Of a stretch of DNA of 64,000 bases, positions 46,041 to 57,290 are shown one piece after another. The position numbers and the translations under genes were made by a program. Source of the stretch: Takakia lepidozioides (lineage: Eukaryota > Streptophyta > Takakiopsida > Takakiales > Takakiaceae); NCBI GenBank assembly GCA_030704615.1, contig CM060731.1:89756756-89820755 (forward strand), in the 5' to 3' direction. Position 1 is the first letter of the stretch, and each line of letters begins with the position of its first letter. A model generated the notes under the pieces. The model did no database searches and had not been told where the DNA came from. It saw nothing but the letters and a program-made list of their open reading frames with translations.

Positions 46041-47430
46041 ATTCCAAGAGCGGATGGATGGAAATCCGGCGCCGAATTTCCATCCGCCAGCTAGGTCGGC
46101 GCGCAAAATTTCCGTCATGCAGGTAATTGGAAGAGCGGATGGATGGAAATTCGGCACCGGATTTCCATCCGCAAGGTTGGTCGGAGAGCGGATGGATGGA
46201 AATTCGGCACCGGATTTCCATCCGCAAGGTTGGTCGGAGAGCGGATGGATGGAGATCCGGCACCGGATTTCCATCCTGCAGGTAAGTGGAATCCCGGATG
46301 GATGGAAATCCGGCGCCGCCTGCCGAATCCCGGATTTTCATCCAGCAGGTAATTCGAATCCCGGATGGATGGAAATTCGGCGCCGATTTCCATCCTGCAG
46401 GTAATCGATCCCGGATGGATGGAAATTCGGCGCCGGATTTCCATCCTGCAGGTAATTCGAATCCCGGATGGATGGAAATTCGGCGCCGAATTTCCATCCT
46501 GCAGGTAATTCGAATCCCGGATGGATGGAAATTCGGCGCCGAATTTCCATCCTGCAGGTAATTCCCGGATGGATGGAAATTCGGCGCCGGATTTCCATCC
46601 AAAGTGGAATCCCGGATGATGGAAATCGGCGCCGAATTTCCGTCCAGCAGTAATTCGAATCCCGGATGGATGGAAATTCGGCGCCGCATTTCCATCCAGC
46701 AGGTTACTGGAATCCCGGATGGATCGAAATCCGGCGCCGAATTTCCATCCTGCAGGTATTTCATCGCTGAGATTACCTTCCTGCAGGTAATTCTGATCAA
46801 TGAATTACCTTCCTGTAGGTAATTCTCAGCGATGAATTACCTTCCTGCAGGTAATTCTGAGCGAGGAATTACCTTCCTACCTTCGTCGATAAGAATTACC
46901 TGCAGGAAGGTAATTCATCTTAGAAGGTAATTCATCGATCAGAATTACCTGCAGGAAGGTAATTCTCAGCGATGAAATACCTGCCTAATGGAAATTCGGC
47001 GCCGAATATCCATACGCCAGCGATCCGACTTACCAGCTGGATGGAATTCGGTGCCGGATTTCTATCCATCCGGGATTCAACTTACCTGCTGGATGGAAAT
47101 TCGGCGCCGAATTTCCATCCATGGATTTACCTGCAGGATGGATGCGCGCCGGATTTCGATCGATCCGGATTTCACTTACCTGCTGGATGGAAATTCGGCG
47201 CCGGATTTCCATCCATCCGGGATTCAACTTACCTGCTGGATGGAAATTCGGCGCCGAATTTCCATCCATCGGGATTCGAATTACCTGCAGGATGGATATG
47301 CGGCGCCGGATTTCGATCGATCCGGGATTTCACTTACCTGCTGGATGGAAATTCGGGCCGGATTTCCATCCATCCGGGATTGCACTTACCTGCTGGGTGG
47401 AAATTCGGCGCCGAATTTCCATCCGGGGGC
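46040..47430. repeat. Array of GGATGGAAATTCGGCGCC palindromes
   Basis: About 20 units with core AAATTCGGCGCCGAATTT flanked by GGATGG and CCATCC. They are separated by TGCAGGTAATTCGAATCCC or its reverse complement. Orientation reverses at 46760-46980, a region of AATTACCTGCAGGAAGGTAA palindromes, so the whole array is itself a large inverted repeat. Confidence 0.95.
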
Positions 47431-48110
47431 TGGTCTCTGTCGGAGAGGTGCCGGCCTCTCCGCCGCTCTGTTGGATATTCGGTGCCGAATTTCCGTCCGG
47501 CGGGTTGAAATATGACGGCCAGGTGCCGACCTCTCCCCCCTCCCCAACCGCATTGGAATGGCCCCGGATTGAAATTCGGCGCCGTTTTCCCATCTGGGGA
47601 GGTTTTATGTCGGCCAGTTTTCAGTCTGACACCCCGACAAGACTTCCTTGGGGGGCCCGGATGGAAATTCGGCGCCGAATCTCCATCCAAGGGATGCTCT
47701 CTGTCGAACACGTGCCGACCTCTACGCCCGAGGCGACTTCATCCGGGCGTCCCCTGTTCGATTCGGTGCCGAATTTCCGTCCGGGGGTTGAAATGTGACG
47801 GCCAAGTGCCGGCCTCTCCCCCTCCCCGACTGCATCCGAACCGCCCCGGATGGAAATTCGGCGCCGTTTTTTCCATCTGGGGATGTTTTTATGCCGGCCA
47901 GTTTTCGGCCTGACCCCCCCGACACGACTTCCTTTACCTGCTGGATGGAAATTCGGCGCCGAATCTCCATCCAGGGGATGTTCTCTGTCGCACACGCGCC
48001 GGCCTCTGCGCCCGAGGCGACTTCATCCGGGCTTCCCCTGTTGGATATTGGGTGCCGAATTTCCATTCGGGGGTAGTAATGTGACGGCACGGTGCCGGCT
48101 TCTCCCTTCA
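47430..48110. repeat. Two tandem copies of a 290-bp unit
   Basis: 47694-47810 and 47978-48100 align closely (GCCCGAGGCGACTTCATCCG and nearby blocks). Each unit contains one or two GGCGCCGAAT-type palindromes. Confidence 0.75.
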
Positions 48111-48586
48111 GCCGTCATCATCCGGACGGCCCCCCACTTTCTGACTGCATACCGTTGGCAGTTATTGCGCAAAGACCAGGGGCCGCATTCCGGAGACAAG
48201 GTTCATTAACACTCTGACTGTGGATTTTTGAGATAGTTGGCTCCCTGGATTTGGATCAGGCTTCGTCGCTCGGACAAATCGGCATCGCATTCATTCCCAT
48301 CGCTGCATCCCCCTTCTACCAGGGAGCTTCCCCGCACTCCATCCTGGGAGTCTTGTGTGCACATCTCCCATGGCGGAAAACCCGAGCGCAGTGTACTGCC
48401 CTCCTCACGAGCATAGAGCTTCATTTCCGTGCAGAGGGGACACCTGCCGGGTGATGGAGAAATATCTGTGCGTTCGATACCACCTGAAACCGGGTCGGTT
48501 TTTTTGGAGGAGGAAAGGAAGGACTCTAACGGCCTTGTTGTCGACAGTATTGTTGTGCTCCACGATGATTTCGGCGATGGCAGGGA

Positions 48587-50522
48587 ATGGCGAGTTCCAC
48601 CATTGGACAGCGTCATATACAGGGCTGTTGGGGACTTATTTGCCCGCCAAATGCACCTTCTATCCTGGCGCCTTCCACGAAACAATCCGCGAATCAGAGA
48701 GTGGCTACCTCAAAGAGAGAAGTCCGCAACGAAGTAAATCCAGAGCCGAACCCATCCATGAAGACGAGCCAGAACCGGGTTGTTCACAACCTGTCCGACT
48801 CAGACGAGGTCATGGAAGTTCCGAGGTCGTCCTGGAGATCAGGCAAGTCCTCAATGGACGTCAGTGGAGGAGGGAGTCATATTCCCAGCACGAGCACCGC
48901 AGTTCGATCTATTCTTGAAATTCTGCGAGGGCTTCACCTGGAGGGACACCGGTCGGAGCTGGCCGGGCTGGACTACAGCAAGTTCGCAATTAAATCGGTT
49001 ACATGCCTTCCCGCCGACGTCGACGGTAATATCTTCTTTGAGTTCCCTCCTCGGGCGGACTACTCGAGGGCGTCCGGAATGTTGACAGATATGGATAGAA
49101 AACATGACGGTCATCCTTGGTGCGTTACCAAAACCACCAGCATGAAGATGCTCGATGGTGTGCGGGTGCGCTACGTTGTTTGTGCGGGCGCGTTGCGGTG
49201 TGTTTCTCCCCAACTTGCTTCCACTTTAAATCCAGAGGTCACAGGAACGAGACCGATTGGACAGGCACAGCTCATCAACCATTTCGAGCTCAGGAGAAGG
49301 TTCCGAACTCCACATTTAAGTGTGCGCATTGCAAAGAACCACCACACTGCATGTCTTTGTAATGCCAAGCAGTTCTATGTGTTGCACCGTTTCCCTGACC
49401 TCACACCAGCTTGCATACACGTTGGTTCCCATTGTCACAAATTGGCGAGGGGGAACTCGCGGGAGGCTGCCCACGAAGCAGAGCAGCTCGTTCAGGAGGA
49501 GGTTAAGTTGAGATCGGGTGCCAAACCCAAACAGATACAGCTCCAAGCCGCCCATAAGATGGCATTGGCCAGAATTATGTCGGAAGACGGCTCCGATAGA
49601 GTTCCTCTCGACGAGAAGGAAATGGAGGCATTGCTGGAGTCGGTGTCCCCGTATGTTCACCGAATGTCCGAAACCACATTGTCTCATGCAAACAGAAAAT
49701 TGGGCGTGGCTCGGATATGCACTCCATTCTGGAGGTGAAGCGACGATGTGGATATGACTACATTCATGGAAGTAGGTTTCCAGGACAATGGACTGAGGCA
49801 GATCGTTGTTTCGTATTCAAAATGTCCACGTGTGGACCTGGCAGCGGCGTCGAACTGGTTGACAGGATGACGAGTAGGAACTTGTCAAACAGTTTGGTCA
49901 TGTTCGACCATATCAAGTGAATTACAAATCACCAGTGGGTGACAATGGGTGCACATGTCTACGACACCCACTGCAGGATGCTAATGACAATTGCTATTTG
50001 TGAGATGAAAGGAGAGGACACACAATCGGAGATGCTTCTTGGCAGGGAATAAACGAACAGATGGCCAAGGCGGGATTGCCCCCTCCGAATTTCCGTGGTT
50101 TCATGGCAGACAACGCACAAGCAAATTGGGCTGCCATCCGAAGGGTGTACGGGCAAGACCCCAATGTTCCCATGGAAGGCAAGGAGAGATCTTGTGGGTT
50201 CCATTTTCTGCAAAGCCTTTCGCAGTACACAACCAGGCTCGTGGCGCCAGATTTCAGAGAGGAGCACCGTTCCATGTGCCTTGCGTGGAAGCGCGCTCCT
50301 ACCTTGGATGATGCAGAGACACAGTTTGCATGCATACGGGCTTGGTGGACATCGTCAGGTGTTGTAAGGAAATCAGACGAGGGAGCAATGGTCAGTTGGC
50401 TAGCATGGTGGCATTATCGTTTCCTCCAGTTCGGCGACTATATGCGGGAGGTGAGTTGCACGTCTGAAAATGCTAAGTCCGAACTGGCTAAGTCCGAACA
50501 TGCACTGGAAAAATGGCGCTGA
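48587..50522 (+). pseudogene. MULE-like transposase gene
   Basis: The N-terminal region (48587-49738) contains HPWCVTKT, RVRYVVCAGALRC and later CIHVGSHCHKLARGNSREA, a GCM1/FLYWCH-like zinc-binding layout. In another frame follows SLVMFDHIK, a TGA (49918-49920, Arg expected), and GAHVYDTHCRMLMTIAICEM. In a third frame is NFRGFMADNAQANWAAIRRV, then ERSCGFHF and AWWTSSGVV. This resembles the catalytic region of a large plant and algal MULE-like family in which GFMAD carries a DDE Asp, recalled from family knowledge. Two frameshifts and one stop disable it. The gene may start upstream, since plus-strand open sequence exists from 48206. Confidence 0.7.
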
Positions 50523-50892
50523 ATTACCTGTCATGAGGGGACCTATAGCCGCGGAATTCGTTCCCATTTTTCGCCAGAGAGACCTATTACCGCGAAATAC
50601 GTCGCCGTTTTTCAGGTTACGGACCCTATTACCGCGAAATTCGGCGCCATATTTGCACATGTCGCTGGGAATTGGCATGAGCGGAAGACGAAATATCATG
50701 AGCACAACTGTCAAAAGTGCAATTTTCCCTTCAAGGGGCCAATATATTTGTTTTTCCTGACACATTGCATTAAATTATTGTTTTTTATTGTTTTTTATTT
50801 TCGAAATTTGTACTTCTGCTCATGAAAACCGATTGTGTTACTACTCTGCTCATGCCGCTCATGCCGCTCATGCTCATGAAATAGCAAACCTC
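50455..50892. repeat. Right terminal region of the MULE-like element
   Basis: Holds short versions of the left array (CTAAGTCCGAACTGG, TGGAAAAATGGCGC, GCGAAATTCGGCGCC), then the CATGAGCGG-type TIR at 50815-50892. The asymmetry with the 5-kb left arm is large. Confidence 0.8.
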
Positions 50893-50901
50893 CTTTGGAT
50901 G

Positions 50902-51146
50902 TGACCATCGGCAGCTATAAAACTGATGTGTAGTAAGTAGGAGATGAATCTAGAATTTATGGCGACTTAAATAAAACCGAGTCTGTGCTTCGGGATATAA
51001 GTCAAAATGTTGTAAGTGGGAAGGAAGGGACGGGAGGTCTTCCGTCCAAATACCTCTTTGTCAATTTCGGCGGCAGACACATCCCCGAATGATCTTTGGG
51101 CTTGGTTTCGTCTTCCCAGCTTCTCTCTGCTGACAGATAAGGACGA
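50902..51146. other. Flank with the last palindrome copy
   Basis: Contains GGGACGGGAGGTCTTCCGTC at about 51027-51046, a member of the dispersed palindrome family, 100 bp 3' of the next minus-strand gene. Confidence 0.7.
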
Positions 51147-52502
51147 TTAGTTAGGTCTCAACTGAATGAAATCAAGAATGATATACAATTGACTTCCAGG
51201 TGCAAACACAAATTCTAGCCAGTTCTGATATGCGCTGCGGATCTCTGCTCTCAGTTTCTCCTGCTTTGGATCCCTTCGAGGTGTGGCTGGAGAGTATCCA
51301 GGACTCCAAGAGTCGCTGTCCGAAACCCAATCAGGGAATATCTTGGAGATTTCGTCGGTTTCGATTGAGTTCGACGCCTGTGCACCCTGAAAATTTTATC
51401 TGAGAGGATACACAGGTGCATCCAGGGCGTGCTCTTGTGGAGTGTACAGTCCAGGAGTGTATTCTAGTGAATCATTGTCATTCCATGTACCTTGTTCAAC
51501 AATAATGCCATAGGCTCGCTCAAGGGCATTGTCTTCTTTTGACGCCAGTTTACGCAGGTGGTGCTCAACTTCTACTTGTCTCTCAATTGGGTACGTCACA
51601 TCAGCAATTCTCACTTGCTTGTCCGTCCCTCGTTTGACTCCTTGGCTGACCTTTCTTAGCTTCTTTTCCAAGTCACTTAATTTTTCTTCCCAAAGTTTGC
51701 AATCCATAGACCAGCTTGCTTTCTTTAGCCTTCCTTTGTTGCTCCTTAGAGGGAACAAGTTAGTTGTCGTCAAACCTGGCTTCTCCAGATGTTGAGCCTG
51801 CATCTCATGAACTTCTTTTATGTGACCGTACAGCCAGTTGTGGTGAACTCGCTCTATGGAGAGTGGAAGATGAAGCCCTAGCTCACGCCAAGACAAGGCT
51901 TGATGAGAAAGCGAGTCTTGACGACGTCTCAGGATAAACGGCCAGCGTTTTTGCAAGGCCACAGCTTGCCGTGTCAAGCAAAGAGAATCCTCATCGATCA
52001 CAACAGGGTTAGAGTCAAGATGCCTAGGATTTAGCACTTGTCGTTCAATAAAGTAGGACACATCACGTTGAACTGCGATTTCTATCTTGTCAAACCAAAA
52101 CTGATCAACAGAAAGCAGATTGCACAAAGAATTATCATATTCTTGAGACCTTTCTATGTCTCTCTCAAACTCTAGCTCGCGCTCCCCGTGATCAACATAA
52201 TCAGGGCCAGGGTCACAGAACTTATCAAAGTTGTAATTCGGATCACAACTATCAAGCGAGCTTGGTGACCTTGCACTCGGCCATGGCCAGACCTCCGCTT
52301 CAAGCACATCCCCGTAGTCACTGTTGTTAGGAGAGGATAGAGGCACAAGAGGACTCACCACGTTAGCATTGGGCTCAAGCACCGGTGACACCGGCAAGGC
52401 AACGATGCCAGATGGCGCACTAGCAGCAGTAGGGTTAGCAGAGTTAGGCTCAAGCGTTAGCACTAGATCAATCTGAATTTGAAAGCTTGCTCTCTCCTTC
52501 AC
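51147..52502 (-). pseudogene. Unrecognised acidic protein gene
   Basis: I do not recognise the product. The frame of about 450 codons has a Pro/Ser/Asn-rich N-terminus, an acidic middle (HGERELEFERDIERSQEYDN), a basic central stretch (ALQKRWPFILRRRQDS) and a probable coiled coil (LWEEKLSDLEKKLRKVSQ). A TAA at 51396-51398 interrupts it. The frame then stays open for 82 more codons (SKIFPDWVSDSDSWSPGY, KLRAEIRSAYQNWLEFVF) to a TAA at 51147. No ATG sits in frame near 52502, so the true start or a first exon is unclear. It lies next to a dispersed palindrome, which ties it to the same locus as the DUF7869-like gene. Confidence 0.5.
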
Positions 52503-52935
52503 GACTCACGACACATCTAGAGACCGACGCAACGTCAGAAGCCATAGCACACAGAGCGTAAGCAGGATTAGTGAGCGAACAGGGACAAAACACAACAAAG
52601 AGCAAAAATGCAGCAGATGCAGGAGGCCGCCATCCCTTAAAGAGCTGCTTAGCACAAAGACGAGGGCAAAGTAAGGCGTCCAGAGATCAGCGAAAGAAAT
52701 TTCTACGCGCTACCCGACAGGTTTCCACCACAATATGAGCTGGAGAGGATATGCTCCCTTCCTCTCAGGTGAGCAGGTCAATGCAAGGGGGAAAAGCGAG
52801 AAAAACGAGCGAATGCGCAAGAGGAGAATCAACGCGTAGCAACTGACACACTCTGACATGCACAGAAACCGTCCACACCTTCATACACTCAGAGTACACC
52901 TTAACACAAAGACCCTCACTCAGGCTCAGTCTCCC

Positions 52936-52944
52936 GCTTATACA
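52936..52944 (-). promoter_or_regulatory. TATA-like box upstream of the acidic protein gene
   Basis: TGTATAAGC on the minus strand, about 430 bp upstream of the frame. The interval 52503-52935 has no other feature I can support. Confidence 0.4.
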
Positions 52945-54166
52945 GGGAACCCTAGGACAGAATAGCCCTGCCGCTTGGTGAGGCGCTAGAGGCTTGCTAC
53001 GTGGCGCCTCACTATCTTAAACTAGTGGCTAAGATGGTGCCAGCAGTTACGTTAACCCTAACTAAACCATAATTGTAACGGACTGCAACGGTACAATCGC
53101 CGAAAAAATACAAGGATGGATGAATACTACTGAACGGCTTTAAAGGTAATTTAGGGCATGGGAGGCAATGGGGCTTCACAGCCTAGACGCCACCTTGGTG
53201 TGAATAGCTAACATTGAATGTCATCATACCCCCTTTAAAAACAGTGATAATCCAATTCACTTGCACATAAAAGATAGGGATGGATTTGGAATATGGTTTT
53301 AAATAATAAACAAGGGGCCGGTGGTCGGGGATGGCGCTCCGCAGTTTGCGGTGAGTGTATCCTGGGACTTAGCCGCTTTCCCCAACCTCTCCCTCAGCTG
53401 GAATGGTTTTGTCGATGCAGAAGACCATCCAGTTTCCCCCTATCTCTCTCACGATGCAGAAGGCCATCTTGCTCCCCCCCCAATCTCTCTTGCAAGTCAA
53501 GTTTCCCCATCAGGCGGTAACATGAGCAAGTTCCGCTATGTTACCCAACCATCTCCCCCCCTACGCTCTCTTTCAAAGCGATGACGAAAAAGGAAAACCT
53601 AAAGCATATGTTGAGATTTCATCTTCCCAGTGTTCATCTTCATGTGCCTCTCTTCTCAAGTCTTTCTTCATACATAAGATCTAACAGAGTTCTTCCCACC
53701 CCCCCGGCTTCCCATGTTGGTTTAATGAGCCGCCACGCTGACACACCCTCCCTCTACCATTGTCTCAGGCACTTAAGCTCTTGTCGCTAATCGGTGGCTC
53801 CCCGAGCCCTGCAGTGGTCTGCAAGATGCAGTGGCTCTTAATGAGCCTTGAAAGAGTGCAGTATGGAGACGCTGCCAAGCCGCCATGCATTCTCTACAGG
53901 AAGGGAAGTCTTCTCTTCTTCTATTAACCCCTCCTTTCTGCTGCATAAACCAAGGATAGAGGCGAGCTCATGTTTCTTTCTCTAAATGTTGATGTTGATG
54001 CAATTCTCCATGCATTCAGCTGAATTAGCTATCTATCATCTCTTACAGCTTGTCGCATTTGCGGTCTTCGCTCCACATCATTCCCTTGCATAATCCACAT
54101 CTATCCCACCCCTCCACTCGCTACCTCATTCCTCTCCTCCCTCCACTCTAATTCTTATTCCCATTC

Positions 54167-55267
54167 TTGCTTCTCGCGCTTGTCGTATGCTTGAAACGCC
54201 TGCTAATCGCAGTTTTGTTGCGGCTGTCCCATGGATTCCACAGGTCGTGGTTCCAGGAAGGCAAGACGTGGAGGAGTGTCCGGCGGTTTGTCTCCGGCAG
54301 CGAAAGCAAAAAATCAGATTTGGACCAGAAATTCCTCCATGTTGCAAGTCGAAGCTGCCTCCATTCTAGGAAAGGGCCCCTCAGCCTCTGCCCCCCGCCC
54401 TCACCATTGATGACTGAGAACGCGTGGGAGGACACAACGGTGCAAGAAGACAAGGAGCAGCCTGTCATAAATTTGAACAAAGCTAAGCTGCAGGCTCAAG
54501 TGCAAAAGTTAACAAAGACAAGCATCCTCTTGTACTTCCCTGGAAAGCCGCGGACGAGAAAATCAATTCGTACTTGGATTATTGAGCACCTAGGAACTGT
54601 TGGTGGATTGGCACAACACTTTAGCCTTTCAATGGGGAAAGGCTTCTACGCAATCATCTTCAGCTCGCCAGCAGATGCAGAAAAGGCTTTGCGCTTCAAC
54701 ACGCAGATATCCGCCTCCAAAGTCCACATCTTTCCTTGGACCCAGGATTGGGGACACAAGAAAGGCATCTTGTGGAAGCCGAGAGTCATTGCCATCCCCT
54801 TCCTACCTCCCACGTATCTGACTTCGCTCCCTAAGATAGGTGCCAGCTTTGGTTCATTCATAGGGGCAATCAATGTTCTGGAGCCAGCTCAGGACAAAAT
54901 TCTCAGTGTCGATACCGAGGTCACACATTCTCAGGTTAGTGAGGACATTGGCATCCCCAAGATCATTGTGCTCATGCCTGAAAATGCAGCCATTGGCACC
55001 TCTATCAAACTGCCCACCTTGGATGACTCTTACATTGTGGTAGCAGTGAAAGAAGAGGTTCTCTCGGTGATTTGTTACCACTGCAATGCTATCAAGGTAG
55101 ACTGCCCAATCATCAAGATCACAAGAAAGGAGGAGGGCTCCTCCCAGCCACTCATACCTCCAAGGCCAATCAAACGCAGCAGGAACAAGAAGCTCAAAGA
55201 AATTCAGATGATCAAGCAATGGTTGACGTGCTGCCTTCCAAAAAAAGAAAAAGAGGCTCCGAATTGA
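54167..55267 (+). CDS. LINE ORF1-like RNA-binding protein
   Basis: The product probably starts at the Met in MTENAWEDTTVQEDKEQ (about 54410). The core SILLYFPGKPRTRKSIRTWI to GKGFYAIIFSSPADAEKALRF resembles the RRM/DUF4283-like domain of plant LINE ORF1 proteins, followed by WKPRVIAIPFLPP. A degraded zinc knuckle, CYHCNAIKVDCPI, comes next. The basic tail contains KRSRNKKLKE and ends KKEKEAPN. ORF1 proteins coat LINE RNA. A frame overlapping at 55072-55626 continues with KKRKRGSELIEVVSP, so the real protein may extend by a frameshift. Confidence 0.65.
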   Translation: MLLALVVCLKRLLIAVLLRLSHGFHRSWFQEGKTWRSVRRFVSGSESKKSDLDQKFLHVASRSCLHSRKGPLSLCPPPSPLMTENAWEDTTVQEDKEQPVINLNKAKLQAQVQKLTKTSILLYFPGKPRTRKSIRTWIIEHLGTVGGLAQHFSLSMGKGFYAIIFSSPADAEKALRFNTQISASKVHIFPWTQDWGHKKGILWKPRVIAIPFLPPTYLTSLPKIGASFGSFIGAINVLEPAQDKILSVDTEVTHSQVSEDIGIPKIIVLMPENAAIGTSIKLPTLDDSYIVVAVKEEVLSVICYHCNAIKVDCPIIKITRKEEGSSQPLIPPRPIKRSRNKKLKEIQMIKQWLTCCLPKKEKEAPN

Positions 55268-56147
55268 TTGAAGTGGTGTCCCCCATTAAACCAACAGGAT
55301 CGGGCTTCTTCCCAGTGCGCGTCAGGGAGGCTTGGGGTTCTTTCCCTTTCTCAGTCTCTGATATGCAGCAGCTGGACTCTATCAGCTTGGCAATCACGAT
55401 TCTGGAGCTGCATTCTTTCAAGCTCAGCCCCCTGCCAGGGTGGGAACCAGGCTCCTCATTTGAGAGAGAAAAGGCGGCAATTTGTGTCACCCCCCTGCTC
55501 TACAATTTTGTAGATGATTACACCAGTTTCTTCCTGCCAAGTGTGAAGCAAGGATTCCAATCTGCATGGGTTTCGGAAGCATTGCTCTTCATTTCGGCAT
55601 TGGGAAAGAAAGAGAGCTCGCATTGACCCTCACACAAAACATTCTCAAGGACTTCTTTCCAAAACTAAACCTGACTCTATCTCACATGCAGCATATTGGC
55701 ATAATGGTTGAAAATATTGTCTCTCTTCCAGATCTTGTTGTTGTTCATGTCGTGCCCGTTATTTTCGGTAGGGGCTTGGATACCTCTGGGGCTCATTACT
55801 CATGGATTTGGGTGAGTAAGCACTACCTGTCTTGCAAAGTCAAAGACCCCACTGAGTGGGCAAGAGGCACAAAAATAATGGAGGTAGGTTCCAAGTTGGT
55901 AGATGAGCATTACCAGCTGCTACATCCTCGGACGGAATCTGGGCAACCCCAGCAGGAGCCAAATCTCAACACACAAATGGTGCTGGCAAACACAAATCAC
56001 TTCAATGCATCCTCCAATGCTGCAGCAGATCCCTCCATCATCTTTCTGCTACCGGAAGAGACAGTGGACTCGCCCCCACAGGTGAGCATCTCTACTGCGT
56101 GCTCCCCCCTCTTCTTTTATGTGCTTGACCACTCAGACTGTAAACGG
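55268..56147 (+). other. LINE region between ORF1 and ORF2, unrecognised
   Basis: Open in overlapping frames (55072-55626 and 55566-56147, the latter with DLVVVHVVPVIFGRG and HYSWIWVSKHY) but I recognise no domain. It is likely the degraded C-terminal ORF1 or the linker to ORF2. Confidence 0.35.
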
Positions 56148-56155
56148 GTATGGAC

Positions 56156-56882
56156 CAGTGTTGGGCGGGTATATATGTTGATATATATACCCAGCCGGGT
56201 AATAATCAGGGTATCATACTATTGAGACCCGCCACCCAAATTTTTGGTGGACCCGGCTTGAGTTAGAACCGGCGATGGCCATCTCGCCACTTACCCGGCC
56301 CAAGCTAGAACCGGCAGGGGCCAACTTGGCTTATTACATGGAACCGGACTTGAACCTTGAAAATCAGACGGGTAGTAACTTTGAACAATACCTTGAGATT
56401 TTATTAGAACCTGGCTGCATTCATGGGTAGTAATTATGTAGCCACATGGGGTCCGCATTTAAGAGGACTATTAGTCAAAGGCTTTTGGAAGAAAAACCCA
56501 TATATGGAGTTGTTGTAGGACTCCTATCTCTTTTCTTTTTTTCCCTTTTCTGAACCAATTCTGGTCCTCTTAATTGTGATTCTTCATATTTCATTTTGTT
56601 TGTTTTTTTCTTTCTTTCTGGTCCTCTTAAAATCTTAATGTATCATAACTGAAAATCAGGTTATATTGATAACCGTTGTATGGGACCCGGTGGTATTCCA
56701 CTTGGATAATGGCATATTGATAACTTGAGAACTTTTTTTGGGGGACACTTCTACTGATAACCTCTATCCGCCACAATTTCCAAACCCCTACATTATATAT
56801 AACCGCCTCCATACCGATTTAAACAAAGATGCCTTACCCGGACCCTTCAATATGCCCAAATTGTCATACCCGCCCAACACTC
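56156..56882. mobile_element. Non-autonomous hAT element (MITE), 727 bp
   Basis: Perfect 8-bp target duplication GTATGGAC (56148-56155 and 56883-56890). The terminal inverted repeats are CAGTGTTGGGCGGGTAT and GAGTGTTGGGCGGGTAT. CAGTGTTG ends and an 8-bp duplication are typical of hAT elements. Nothing inside encodes a transposase. Confidence 0.95.
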
Positions 56883-57290
56883 GTATGGACTTTGCTGCTG
56901 GACAGTGTTCATAAGCAGAAAATCCTGCCAGCCTGGTGGAACTCAGCAGGCCTTCCATCCTCCCCACAATCCCTCTCCCTCCTTTCAAAAGCTCTAGCCT
57001 GGGACATCTTTGCAGACATGTTTTCAGTTCTTAGAGACGGAGGGACCCACTTCGTACCTTTTCAAAACAATTGCAAACGAAAAAAGGCAACGATTGTGTT
57101 CACCTGTCAGCTCCCTGTTTTGATCCATCCTCCACAAGGGTTCAAGTGGTTCTCCACCCCGCCCCCATCCGACAAGCGTTCAAAGTACTTCTTCCTCCCA
57201 TAATGGCCATCAAGTCACGCAAAGAGCGTGGGCCTGATAGTCACACCCACATGAATCTGTCTCTTGTCTCAGTAGCGCCATCATCTCCAG

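Larger units (their letters stand above)
43121..50892 (+). mobile_element. MULE-like DNA transposon with foldback-type repeat arrays
   Basis: Flanked by the 9-bp direct repeat CTTTGGATG (43112-43120 and 50893-50901). The terminal inverted repeats are GGGGGCTGCTATTTCATGAG on the left and GAGGTTTGCTATTTCATGAG on the right, 17 of 20 matching. They are followed by CATGAGCGG repeats on both sides. A 9-bp duplication and G-rich TIRs fit Mutator-like elements. A transposase-like gene occupies the right third on the plus strand. The left two thirds are arrays of long palindromes. An 8-bp duplication (TTTGGATG) is the other reading and would fit hAT. Confidence 0.85.

Noticed and set aside
43300-46100. 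Open frames such as MDGNPAPDFHPSALRITCMTE repeated many times on both strands
   Set aside because: They are translations of the palindromic GGATGGAAAT-type array and poly(T) modules, with the same peptide on opposite strands.
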